Below, piece by piece: positions 47,001-58,168 of a stretch of DNA of 64,000 nt. The position numbers and the translations under genes were made by a program. The stretch comes from Nemopilema nomurai (lineage: Eukaryota > Cnidaria > Scyphozoa > Rhizostomeae > Rhizostomatidae). The DNA is taken from contig ML133416.1 in the NCBI GenBank assembly GCA_003864495.1, forward strand, positions 1 through 64,000. The letters run 5' to 3'. The notes below the pieces were generated by a model. That model saw only the letters and a list, made by a program, of their open reading frames with translations, searched no databases and had not been told where the DNA came from. Numbering within the stretch: the first letter of the stretch is position 1; every line of letters starts with the position of its first letter.

Positions 47001-47789
47001 GCTAAAAAGGCAGAACTGAAATGCGAGGCTGCGTAATGTTGGTTGTACATTGGCGATGCTTTATATGAGAAAGCAACCACCTAAGGTGTTGGAACTCGTC
47101 TCTGATTTCCATGCCATCACTCCTGCCAAAATCCTGTTCTTTAATATTACTCACATATGAGAAATTTCTTTGCACAATTTCTGTTTCTTTGAATGAACCT
47201 TGAAATCTGATGAGCTCTCTTCATGAGTTGCACGATAGTTTCTAAGCTCATCAGAGTTTCGTTGTCGAATTCATAAAATGGCGGGGGAGGGGGGTGTTGC
47301 TTCACTTCTTAACTGGGCAAACTTTTTAATGAGGGGGCGGGTGTCTGCTTCTAAGTGGTAGCAAGATTAAAATACGCTTGCTCCAAAAGGAATTGTCTTG
47401 CGATATGTGGTGCGGCTGTGTTAAAAAACAGGTGTCAGCCGATGGCCTACTATGACCTCTAAATTTTGCTCGGGGCCCCTCAATTTAGGAACCTGGCCCC
47501 GTTGGCCCATGGGTAAATGCGCCACTGCTTCTAGGTACTTTTCCAGCAATTTCTTTTACAATTGCTAGAAAAAGCGGAACTATTTTTCGCATACTTAAAA
47601 GTACTTTTTTCGTCCGACACTCCTCAGAGTATGCAAACGTCGGAAGATAACCCAATTTCCTTTATGTGGCCTGATTTCGAACAAAGATTACAGATGAGAC
47701 GATCATCTTATGCAAACTTATTTTTGGTGCCATTATAATTAGTTCTACGGTCAAAATATTTGTTACTTACTTTTCGTTTAATATCTTTG
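47001..47789. other. Flank of hAT element, no gene seen
   Basis: Unique sequence with short G-runs (near 47285 and 47330). No coding, RNA or repeat feature recognised. Confidence 0.5.
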
Positions 47790-48471
47790 TCAACAGCCGA
47801 ATAACTTCTTTGACTTGCCCATTATTCTCTGCTTCCACAACACCAATTACTTCCGTCTCCTTCATACTCTCTTCTCTTAGAGCAACTCTAATGGCATCAC
47901 TGAAAGTTTTGGGATCCGCCATCGTTACTCTTCAATAATTGTGGTCTGAGACCCAAAATAAAATGTTCACGGGCTGTCATTTCAATTATCTCGTTGCTTA
48001 CATCAGGCGGGAAAGACCGCAAGACCAATCTTTGAATGGTCGAAGCAAATTCGTTCACACTTTCCCTCTTTCCTTGCTTCCTTCCAGCCAAGGAGCTATA
48101 CACAGACCTCCTCATATCTGCTGGGATGAATCGGTCAATCAGCGTATGCTTGATTACGCGGAAATTCGTCTTGTTTACTTCTTCTATCTTTTCGAAATGG
48201 TCTCCAGCAGGACCCCTCAAAAACGCAGAGACCATTCTACCAGATTTTTCTGCATCCCATTCGTTGGCTCTCGCGATTCTCTCAAACGATGCGAACCAAT
48301 CAAGTATGTCGTCATTGGGATATCCAGAAAATTCGTCCGGCTGCACGAAAATGGTCCAAGTGAAGAATCGAATCGTTGCTGTGTGCTGGGGCCAGATACG
48401 TGTTCTTCAGTTGTCATCCTTGTAACTCTTATCCTTGGTGGCTCAATTTCTGTTGCTGACCAGTCTGTCAT
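47790..48471 (-). pseudogene. Gypsy-like retrotransposon gag fragment
   Basis: On the minus strand the frames read, in order: MTDWSATEIEPPRIRVTRMT to DSSLGPF; then FVQPDEFSGYPNDDILDWFA, FERIARANEW, SAFLRGPAGDHFEKI and ADMRRSVYSSLAGRKQGKRE; then ADPKTFSDAIRVALREES. This is the Retrotrans_gag pattern (FxGxxDxxxWxxxFE ... L.G.A ... F ... R). Frameshifts near 48340 and 47925 separate the three pieces. No zinc knuckle or pol sequence follows. Confidence 0.7.
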
Positions 48472-51400
48472 GCTCGGCGAAGGCTAGGAACCTAATTATT
48501 TGTTCACTAAGTACTTTACTGTCTCTTGTAAGACTGGCTCTTGCTGTCAATCTCTTGATGCTTCCTCCGATCCCATCGCAAGGAGACTTTCCGTGCGATG
48601 TTGCGGAAAAGTTCCATGCACAACCACCTCCAAATTCTTACTGATGGAGACCAATAGAAATAAAATTTTCACTTTTGTTGTCCCGCGCATCCGTCACTGA
48701 AATAATGAGCCATTCTAACAGAACTATTTATGTTCTTGTTAATAAAATTTATTGTTAATTTTATAATCTGATGGACAAAATAACGTGCTTTTCTTATGTG
48801 GGTTTACATTTAGTTCCAATTCGACAATTCACATTGGAATTTCTTTTTAAGTGGAACCATTTCATGGTCTCTAAAAAGATAGTGTAGCAAGATAATGGGA
48901 GTCTTTAATCAGTAATGTGGGAAATTTTTGGGATTACTGGACAGATAAGTTTAATATTGTGTATCACCTTGGGTCCATCTTTGCAGGAATATCACTTTTA
49001 ACCATTTGTTTACGTTGTTCAACATTTCGTCACTTTCTTTTCGACCAGTCAGCGAGTTTCTTCCCTAGACCTTCACGTGTGACTTTTTCTGCTTAACTAC
49101 TATCGGGCGGTATTTTCGTGCTGAGGTTTTTTCGGGTCAATGATTTTGCTAAACGCCCTTAAAAACAAACAATCGGCCCCCAAAGTCATGTTTTTGAAAG
49201 TTGTTTGAACTTATTGGCACACAATGATTTGATGCTTTTGTAACGCGTGTTTACATAACTTAGCAGCTTGATTTGTACCAGATGTGGACTTTTTGTACCA
49301 AAATGAAGCATTATGTTGCAATACATTTGTTGTATCTGGGTGGTGTCAATGTTGTGCTTGACTGACGTATAGACATTGAGGTACATCAAGTTGCGTCCAA
49401 GTTTAATCAAACATAGACTTGCTAGCATTGATTGAAAATGTTCGCCGCATTCTTTTCGTGTAAATTATGCCTCCTTGGATTCCAGAAATTAAACAGGATT
49501 ATCCGTGTTTTCCTTCTCTGGCTTTGATACCAAGAGAATCTTCGAAACCTTGATGGCTGATATCCTTGTGATCGTGCATTTTAGGGTGCAGTTTCTTTAT
49601 TAGCCTGACTTGCTATTAATGCTCTTGAAATGAGCTGTGCCTATTTGACAAATGTCTTATTACAGAGGCACCTCAGTTCGGAATTGTGATCCATCATCAT
49701 TAATCTGTCATTCAAACGCTGAAAGTTTTTTAAGAGCCCCATCCCTCACTGTTAGACATGTATTAGCATGTGGTTTGGTTTCTCCCTAATTCACTTGAAG
49801 TGCTTGAACCTTAGTAATCCCAGAGCTGCTAGTACGCCTTCGCCTTCTTGAGATCCTTTCCATCAAAAGATACATTTAGTGCAAATGAGTGCTCCACGTT
49901 CGAGATTGTAGTGTAATCCCTTATGTAGTGTCATCTGCCCTTTTGTAGTGTAAACTTCCCTCGTGTAGAATTATATGCCTTTTTGTAGTGTAAACTTCCT
50001 TCGTGTAGAGTTTTATACCCTCTGATGCATGCGAGCGAGGGACGTGCAATGGATTGTTATTTCTGCGAGTAGAATGTGAGACACTGTTTATGCAGTGATC
50101 AAGTAGATTTTTGTGGGTTTCAAATTCGTATTTTAATTGGTAATTCGTTATAATCCCTATGTAATCTTTAGTTATGCAATACCTTCTAAAATAATTTGGT
50201 TGCTGCATGTTTCCCAGTTCACCGTTGCAGATAAAGACAACCAACTTTTTACCCTCCACATACCCCCTCCCCTCCACATACCCCCCTCCCCTCCACATAC
50301 CCCCCTCCCCTCCACATACCCCCTCCCCTCCACATACCCCCTCCACATACCCCTCCCCAGATAATGTTTGTAAGTATTTAAACTCCCCCATTGTATTGAT
50401 CCTGGTGATTTCGAACTTTTCGTGGAACTTACGGGAATCAGTAAACCCATCTATTCAATCGCCTTTTCGCCTTCATTCGACTTTTACCCGTTTTATTATA
50501 GTTATAATGTTGTGTACGTAATTCTACAACTAGATGTCTCTTGCAAGCTGTTAGCCCCGCATAGATCGAGAATGTAAAATATTTGAGTCATTTAGAATCA
50601 GATACACAGGAATTCATCTAGTCTTATTCTCTGCCAAGCCCCAACTGATCATTGCATTCGAAGGAAAATGAAGGATATCTATGCTGATTTTAAGAAACTT
50701 TGCCAATGGTCTCCTAGTTTCAGCAGGCGCTGTAGGTTTTGGCACATTTTCGGCTCTTGTCTCTTCTATGGTTATGAAGATGCGACATGGTCAGTAAGTC
50801 ATTGTTTGCTTTCGGTTCGGCAATTATATCCTTGATATGATATGGGAAATATGGGCTAATAAAAAGTTAATAATTATTTTAAAAAGCTAATAAATGTTAG
50901 TAAAGTTGGATCCTGTCCATGAAATTGTAAGATTTGTACCTTTTGGGGCTTTGTACCACGCCATTTTGGATCTTTTTGAGTGACCGTAGCTCATTAAGAG
51001 TTTCTTGCCACCAAGGAATTAACATCCACCATTTTCTGTCTACGATTTTTATAGAATCATTTTTATAAAGTTTTGACAGTATTCTTCTGCTTTTCACACA
51101 GCGTCCAATGTTGATCTCAAGAGAATGCGAGATTTTGGCTACGATTCTGTTTCGGGCCATCAATCGCCATCTTGCTTTTCACCCATTTACTTACGGCCTC
51201 GAATTGATGTAGATTCAATTGCACCAATGATACTGACACTTCATAGGCTCTGACTGGGGAAATTTACCAGCACTAGAAATGATTTTGCGGGTGCAGAAAA
51301 TATGTTCCCAACTTGCAATAAACGGCTTAAGATAACGGACTTATTGTTTTAATTTTGTCACTACCTGAAGAACATTACAGACGGTTTCTTATCAGAAATG

Positions 51401-52762
51401 CGTGTATTTTATAAAAACTGCTCTTCTATTGGCTCCAAATCCTTATTCATATTCGTTTTCTGCTAATAATTATGTTTCTGAGCCCAATTGACGTTTTTCT
51501 TCTTTCCACGAAACCCTAGGCCGCATTGCCTAATTTAGAGAGGTCCTGGCCACTAATAGTGGTCTTGGAAGTTTAATTAGTGGCCTTGGGAAAAAATAAG
51601 TGGGAAAAGTTTTTCTTGGTCGCAAGAGTTTTTTGGGCTGAGATGTTTACCACTTTTTATTATCCCTCCCTGAGGTGTTTATCACCTTCAGCACAATCAA
51701 GAACTATTTGCATGTCTCGAAAAACATGAGTGATCTAGCGGCCTTTGACCCATCACAAGCAGCCCTTGATTGGCTAAGAGCAAAAACAAGAATGGAAAGG
51801 TTGCCAGAAAAGTCACAACAACAAGAATGGATTTTGGGCGTAGCTTAATCAAGCCCAAAAAAATAAGGGCAATGTAAAGTTTTAAACGAGAAGTTGTAAA
51901 TTTGTAAATATAATCCGAAACTGGTCGCCTTATGACGGATGTGTGACAATAGACGTGCAACGCTGCACAAACATCGAAGAATAGACACATCGAACATCGA
52001 AGAATAGACTTTCATGGAGAAGGATACACACGCATCGCAACTGGAATAAATCATTGTTTTATCAATATCATTATCGAATCATTTTATTTTATCATTATCG
52101 AAACCAGTTAAAATTAATCATGTTTTTATAGAGAAAAACGTTTATGGTAATATTATAGTATTTTTAAAATCTCGTTAGTTCAAGCTTTGGCCTATGTCAA
52201 AATACAACACGAAAAATCTTTTTGAATAAAACAAAATAATTGGGTGTGGCATGAATATTTCGCAAATTAAAGGGCGCGGTTTGCATAAAATTTCACAAAC
52301 AGTGGTTTTGGAAAAACTGCTTAAATTAGGCACTGCTTTGTTCACATAAGAATTTGTTGGCGCCTTTGAAAAAATGTGGTGGACTCGATTTTACTCTGCT
52401 TTCGTTTAGAGTAAAATTTCCAATGATAAAGGATTAACACCTAATAATCGCATTAAATTTTGCAGCGAAAATGGGCAATTCCAGATCACTTTTTAACGTG
52501 TTGGTCAATATCAAGAAAAGTGATGGACAAAGTGATAAGAGGTCATATATACAAAACAGTTGACCAAACATTGACAATAAAGTCACCAGGATGTATTGTT
52601 CAGAGACCTTTAAAGAATAGATTCCAGTATGTATCAAAAACCACAGCTAAACCGTAAAAACTATCAACAACTGAGATAGAAGTAACTTGGTACCTTTTTG
52701 GGCCTCAACACAAGTTATTCAACTGCGAAAGTTTGAACACGTTTGAAAAGAAAGTATTCCAA
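48472..52762. other. Intergenic region before SDR cluster
   Basis: About 4.3 kb without a supported gene. It holds a C-rich minisatellite (50256-50357), a roughly 50-bp direct repeat of a 'tttttgtagtgtaaacttcc' unit near 49930-50020, and a short repeat of 'catcgaagaatagac' near 51975-52010. The upstream region of SDR copy 1 differs from that of copies 2 and 3. Confidence 0.5.
50256..50357. repeat. C-rich minisatellite (ctccacataccccctcc units)
   Basis: Five to six tandem units of 13-18 bp built from ctccacatacccc plus a variable cctcccc filler. The minus strand is G-rich enough to form quadruplexes. Frames crossing it are low-complexity (GGEGVCGGEG type) and not genes. Confidence 0.85.
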
Positions 52763-53812
52763 ATGGCTGAAGGAGGAAACGCCCCATTAGTTCTTGTGAC
52801 TGGTGCTTCTGGCTACGTTGCCAGTCATTGCATAAAAAACCTTCTGGAAGGCGGGGAATATCGAGTAAAAGGAACAGTTAGGAGCTTGAAGAATGAGGCA
52901 GTTTGTGAAGCTCTGACGAACTTGGTCCCAGATGCAAGCCACCCACTCGAACTTGTCGAAGCGGACTTGCTTGACGAGGCGTCCTGGAAAAGCGCAGTTG
53001 AAGGCTGCACTTATGTGCTTCACGTCGCTTCGCCATTTATTTTTGGGACGCCAAAGCACGAAGATGACCTCATCAAACCAGCTGTCGAGGGAACTCTCAA
53101 TGTTCTGAAGGCTTGCAAGGAAGTGGGAGGTGTCAAGAGAGTTGTTCTCACAAGCTCGGTGGCAGCAATTACAGTCGGAAATTTGGAAAAAGAATTAAGC
53201 GATGAGGATTGGTCAGATGTAAAAAAAGCAAGTGCCTATGAGAAAAGCAAATCACTGGCCGAAAAGGCTGCCTGGGACTTTGTTAAAGAGCTACCGGATG
53301 AAAAGAAATTTGAGTTGGTAACAATCAATCCAGGTTTTATCATAGGCCCACTTCTGATCAAGAAAGAGTGTGCCAGCTCTGATTTAATAAAGCAGATTCT
53401 GCTTAGAGAGATGTCTGCAGTACCTGACATCCACATGGCTACAATTGATGTAAGAGATGTCGCAGAGGCCCACATCAAATCCATCACAAATCCTGATGCT
53501 GCAGGGAACAGGCACATTCTTTCTGCTGCCAAACATTCCTACTCATTTTTACAATTGGCTGACACCCTGGCAAAGGAGTTCAATGGCAAAGGTTTCAATG
53601 TACCAACAAGAAAAGTGCCAAAACCATTGCTATGGCTTGCCAGCTGGTTTAAAAAAGATGTCAGAAACGCATACCCTTATATTGGAGTCCCTTGGAAGAT
53701 GAACAATGACCGCATGAAGAATGTCTTGTATTGAAGGTCGAGTGTTGATGAAGCTGTGGTATGTATGGCACAAAGCATGCTTGATCTTGGTATGATCCAG
53801 AAGCCGATTTAA
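52763..53812 (+). CDS. Extended SDR (GRE2/dihydroflavonol-reductase-like), copy 1, disrupted near C-terminus
   Basis: This intronless NAD(P)-dependent reductase has the nucleotide motif VTGASGYVASH at residues 12-22, a serine in LTSS at 131-132 and the catalytic pair YEKSK (Tyr159, Lys163). NPGFIIGP and the DVRDVAEAHI motif are typical of GRE2/DFR-type extended SDRs, which reduce aldehydes and ketones in the cytosol. An in-frame ATG 30 bp upstream exists, but copies 2 and 3 start at MAEGG. As written, the frame ends at 53734. Relative to copy 2, three single-base losses in cc, gg and gg doublets (53725-53740) give a stop and then restore the frame to the original TAA at 53810-53812. AATAAA lies at 54313. 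Confidence 0.8.
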
Positions 53813-55462
53813 TTGGCTCTTATAGGATACTGACGGAATGTAACTCTTAATAATTAGGCGAGGGGGTAGAAGGAAAATTGAAGGGGGGGGGGCAAACGCA
53901 AGACAAAGGTTTGTTTCCGAAATTAGAAGTGTCCTACAACCGATAATTTGGTTTTCTAGATCAAATAACTTTGAACTATTTTTCGGTTTTTTGGTAGGTA
54001 CTATTATAAGTCTGGTTCATTTTATTGCAAAGTTTGTTGAGTGTCTAAATATCCAGATCATTGTCTTCTTGTCAAACAGGTTAAATTTTTTAAATGAACT
54101 TCAGTTTTCCAACCTATATCGAAAGCATTTTCTTCGCTTTTTAAGAAATTTGTAACTTTCCAAAAGTCAAAATTGTTGCTCATGGACGTCGCTAAAAGGG
54201 CACACAAGGGTACTTCACCCCTTCAATCCCTGTTTGTCGGCACAATGAATGTTTCATCGGCAAATGATAAATCTGGGACTGTCTTGATTTGTTTAACTTT
54301 TGGCACATTGTCAATAAATTGCGTGAAATATTATAGTATAGATATTTATTATGAAAGGTATGGACGTATTTATGCAAAGTGAATTCACTGCGTTGTGTCT
54401 GTTGTTGTTTCTAAGTGTAGAGTCTTTTTACGATTTGCCAATTATAAGGAGCGGGGCTGTAAATTAGGAATCAAGCCATTCCCTTATCTTGACCACACCC
54501 TTGAACATTGTCCCCCCCCCCTCCAAAAAAAGAATTGTCTTGTAGCTCCGCCTCTGTTGTTGCTTAAACTTGTGCAATGACTGTGTAATGTCTACTGTAG
54601 ATTTATACGTGTCTTGTTGAGGATCACAACGGGAAAATGATTTTCCCCTGTTCAGTTTTTAACTTGAGCTTTTAAAGTCAATTTTGTCAAATAAGTAGCG
54701 AATTGCATTCATTGCCAGCAATGGTAGCTCTAAGAAACGCTTCAGAAACCGCCTCTCTCCTCTGCAAGACTTTTTTGAGCTGGGCTTTACTTCCTTGCTT
54801 ACAAATCAAGATAGTTTTTTGATTAATACTCTTTCAACGGGAGTGACTGGTCCAGTCCTTGGAAAAAGTAGTAGGGAACTGAAATTTGGTTCTGATACCT
54901 TAAATACCACCTCGAATTCATGCCAGCATGCCTAGCATTTCAGCAAAGCTGCTTTTAATTATCAAGTTCCCGCATATCTGAAATTCTTACAAAGAAGCCA
55001 AGCCCTTTAAAGGGTTATTTCGTTGACATGCTAGGCCTCTGCGGAGGCTCCTGCTCTACGGCCTTGTAAGATCAACTTTCCTTCATCTAATTAGCTTTAA
55101 ACAGCTCCCTTTTTGTTTCACAAAAACCTATTGGTATTTTAGTCACCCTCCCATCCCACCCCCTTCACTGCGATATAAAAAGGCATGAATTGGTTCTAGG
55201 GGATTGCAAAAAATCATCCCTGGAAATGTGAAATTTATTTGCCATTTGCAATATTTGCAGAATTATCTAAGTTTGCTCCGCATAAATCCTTGCTATAACG
55301 TAATATAACTGTCAAAACATAAACAAGGATAACGTGCAAATCTTCATGTGCAAGAGACACAATGCCTCTTTCTTCTGCAAACACTTCTGAAGTGCCGCCA
55401 TGACTCCTGGGATTGTTGCCTCTTTGGCAAGCACCACAGTGTTGGTCTGACGTTTTCAGAAA
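53813..55462. other. Duplicated spacer, SDR unit 1
   Basis: 3' flank of copy 1 and 5' flank of copy 2. It recurs at 56516-58168 with mainly homopolymer-length differences (for example C-run at 54513 versus 57217). It contains G8 and C10 runs and no gene. Confidence 0.7.
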
Positions 55463-56515
55463 ATGGCTGAAGGAGGAAACGCCCCATTAGTTCTTGTGAC
55501 TGGTGCTTCTGGCTACGTTGCCAGTCATTGCATAAAAAACCTTCTGGAAGGCGGGGAATATCGAGTAAAAGGAACAGTTAGGAGCTTGAAGAATGAGGCA
55601 GTTTGTGAAGCTCTGACGAACTTGGTCCCAGATGCAAGCCACCCACTCGAACTCGTCGAAGGGGACTTGCTTGACGAGGCGTCCTGGAAAAGCGCAGTTG
55701 AAGGCTGCACTTATGTGCTTCACGTCGCTTCGCCATTTATTGCGGGAACGCCAAAGCACGAAGATGACCTCATCAAACCAGCTGTCGAGGGAACTCTCAA
55801 TGTTCTGAAGGCTTGCAAGGAAGTGGGAGGTGTCAAGAGAGTTGTTCTCACAAGCTCGATGGCAGCAATTATGGTCGGAAATTTGAGAAAAGAATTAAGT
55901 GAAGAGGATTGGTCAGATGTAAAAAAAGCAAGTGCCTATGAGAAAAGCAAATCTCTGGCCGAAAAGGCTGCCTGGGACTTTGTTAAAGAGCTACCGGATG
56001 AAAAGAAATTTGAATTGGTAACAATCAATCCAGGTTTTATCATAGGCCCACTTCTGATCAAGAAAGAGTGTGCCAGCTCTGATTTAATAAAGCAGATTCT
56101 GCTTAGAGAGATGTCTGCAGTACCTGACATCCACATGGCTACAATTGATGTAAGAGATGTCGCAGAGGCCCACATCAAATCCATCACAAATCCTGATGCT
56201 GCAGGGAACAGGCACATTCTTTCTGCTGCCAAACAATCCTACTCATTTTTACAATTGGCTGACACCCTGGCAAAGGAGTTCAATGGCAAAGGTTTCAATG
56301 TACCAACAAGAAAAGTGCCAAAACCATTGTTATGGCTTGCCAGCTGGTTTAAAAAAGATGTCAGAAACGCATACCCTTATATTGGAGTCCCTTGGAAGAT
56401 GAACAATGACCGCATGAAGAATGTCCTTGGTATTGAAGGTCGGAGTGTTGATGAAGCTGTGGTATGTATGGCACAAAGCATGCTTGATCTTGGTATGATC
56501 CAGAAGCCGATTTAA
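55463..56515 (+). CDS. Extended SDR (GRE2/dihydroflavonol-reductase-like), copy 2, intact (350 aa)
   Basis: This is the intact member of the triplet: 350 residues in a single open frame, starting MAEGGNAPLV and ending LDLGMIQKPI. The Rossmann motif TGASGYVASH is at 13-22, Ser131/132 in LTSS, Tyr159 and Lys163 in YEKSK, and the substrate-side loop at NPGFIIGPLL. It differs from copy 1 at few residues (for example IAGT for IFGT). The ATG is preceded by TTTTCAG, so an upstream non-coding exon spliced just before the ATG is possible. The substrate is unknown; the family includes methylglyoxal- and dihydroflavonol-type reductases. AATAAA is at 57018. Confidence 0.88.
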   Translation: MAEGGNAPLVLVTGASGYVASHCIKNLLEGGEYRVKGTVRSLKNEAVCEALTNLVPDASHPLELVEGDLLDEASWKSAVEGCTYVLHVASPFIAGTPKHEDDLIKPAVEGTLNVLKACKEVGGVKRVVLTSSMAAIMVGNLRKELSEEDWSDVKKASAYEKSKSLAEKAAWDFVKELPDEKKFELVTINPGFIIGPLLIKKECASSDLIKQILLREMSAVPDIHMATIDVRDVAEAHIKSITNPDAAGNRHILSAAKQSYSFLQLADTLAKEFNGKGFNVPTRKVPKPLLWLASWFKKDVRNAYPYIGVPWKMNNDRMKNVLGIEGRSVDEAVVCMAQSMLDLGMIQKPI

Positions 56516-58168
56516 TTGGCTCTTATAGGATACTGACGGAATGTAACTCTTAATAATTAGGCGAGGGGGTAGAAGGAAAATTGAAGGGGGGGGGCAAACG
56601 CAAGACAAAGGTTTGTTTCCGAAATTAGAAGTGTCCCTACAACCGATAATTTGGTTTTCTAGATCAAATAACTTTGAACTATTTTTCGGTTTTTTGGTAG
56701 GTACTATTATAAGTCTGGTTCATTTTATTGCAAAGTTTGTTGAGTGTCTAAATATCCAGATCATTGTCTTCTTGTCAAACAGGTTAAATTTTTTAAATGA
56801 ACTTCAGTTTTCCAACCTATATCGAAAGCATTTTCTTCGCTTTTTAAGAAATTTGTAACTTTCCAAAAGTCAAAATTGTTGCTCATGGACGTCGCTAAAA
56901 GGGGCACACAAAGGGTACTTCACCCCTTCAATCCCTGTTTGTCGGCACAATGAATGTTTCATCGGCAAATGATAAATCTGGGACTGTCTTGATTTGTTTA
57001 ACTTTTGGCACATTGTCAATAAATTGCGTGAAATATTATAGTATAGATATTTATTATGAAAGGTATGGACGTATTTATGCAAAGTGAATTCACTGCGTTG
57101 TGTCTGTTGTTGTTTCTAAGTGTAGAGTCTTTTTACGATTTGCCAATTATAAGGAGCGGGGCTGTAAATTAGGAATCAAGCCATTCCCTTATCTTGACCA
57201 CACCCTTGAACATTGTCCCCCCCCCCCCTCCAAAAAAAGAATTGTCTTGTAGCTCCGCCTCTGTTGTTGCTTAAACTTGTGCAATGACTGTGTAATGTCT
57301 ACTGTAGATTTATACGTGTCTTGTTGAGGATCACAACGGGAAAATGATTTTCCCCTGTTCAGTTTTTAACTTGAGCTTTTAAAGTCAATTTTGTCAAATA
57401 AGTAGCGAATTGCATTCATTGCCAGCAATGGTAGCTCTAAGAAACGCTTCAGAAACCGCCTCTCTCCTCTGCAAGACTTTTTTGAGCTGGGCTTTACTTC
57501 CTTGCTTACAAATCAAGATAGTTTTTTGATTAATACTCTTTCAACGGGAGTGACTGGTCCAGTCCTTGGAAAAAGTAGTAGGGAACTGAAATTTGGTTCT
57601 GATACCTTAAATACCACCTCGAATTCATGCCAGCATGCCTAGCATTTCAGCAAAGCTGCTTTTAATTATCAAGTTCCCGCATATCTGAAATTCTTACAAA
57701 GAAGCCAAGCCCTTTAAAGGGTTATTTCGTTGACATGCTAGGCCTCTGCGGAGGCTCCTGCTCTACGGCCTTGTAAGATCAACTTTCCTTCATCTAATTA
57801 GCTTTAAACAGCTCCCTTTTTGTTTCACAAAAACCTATTGGTATTTTAGTCACCCTCCCATCCCACCCCCTTCACTGCGATATAAAAAGGCATGAATTGG
57901 TTCTAGGGATTGCAAAAAATCATCCCTGGAAATGTGAAATTTATTTGCCATTTGCAATATTTGCAGAATTATCTTAGTTTGCTCCGCATAAATCCTTGCT
58001 ATAACGTAATATAACTGTCAAAACATAAACAAGGATAACGTGCAAATCTTCATGTGCAAGAGACACAATGCCTCTTTCTTCTGCAAACACTTCTGAAGTG
58101 CCGCCATGACTCCTGGGATTGTTGCCTCTTTGGCAAGCACCACAGTGTTGGTCTGACGTTTTCAGAAA
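56516..58168. other. Duplicated spacer, SDR unit 2
   Basis: Second copy of the spacer at 53813-55462, nearly identical apart from changes in G, C and A run lengths. No gene. Confidence 0.7.
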
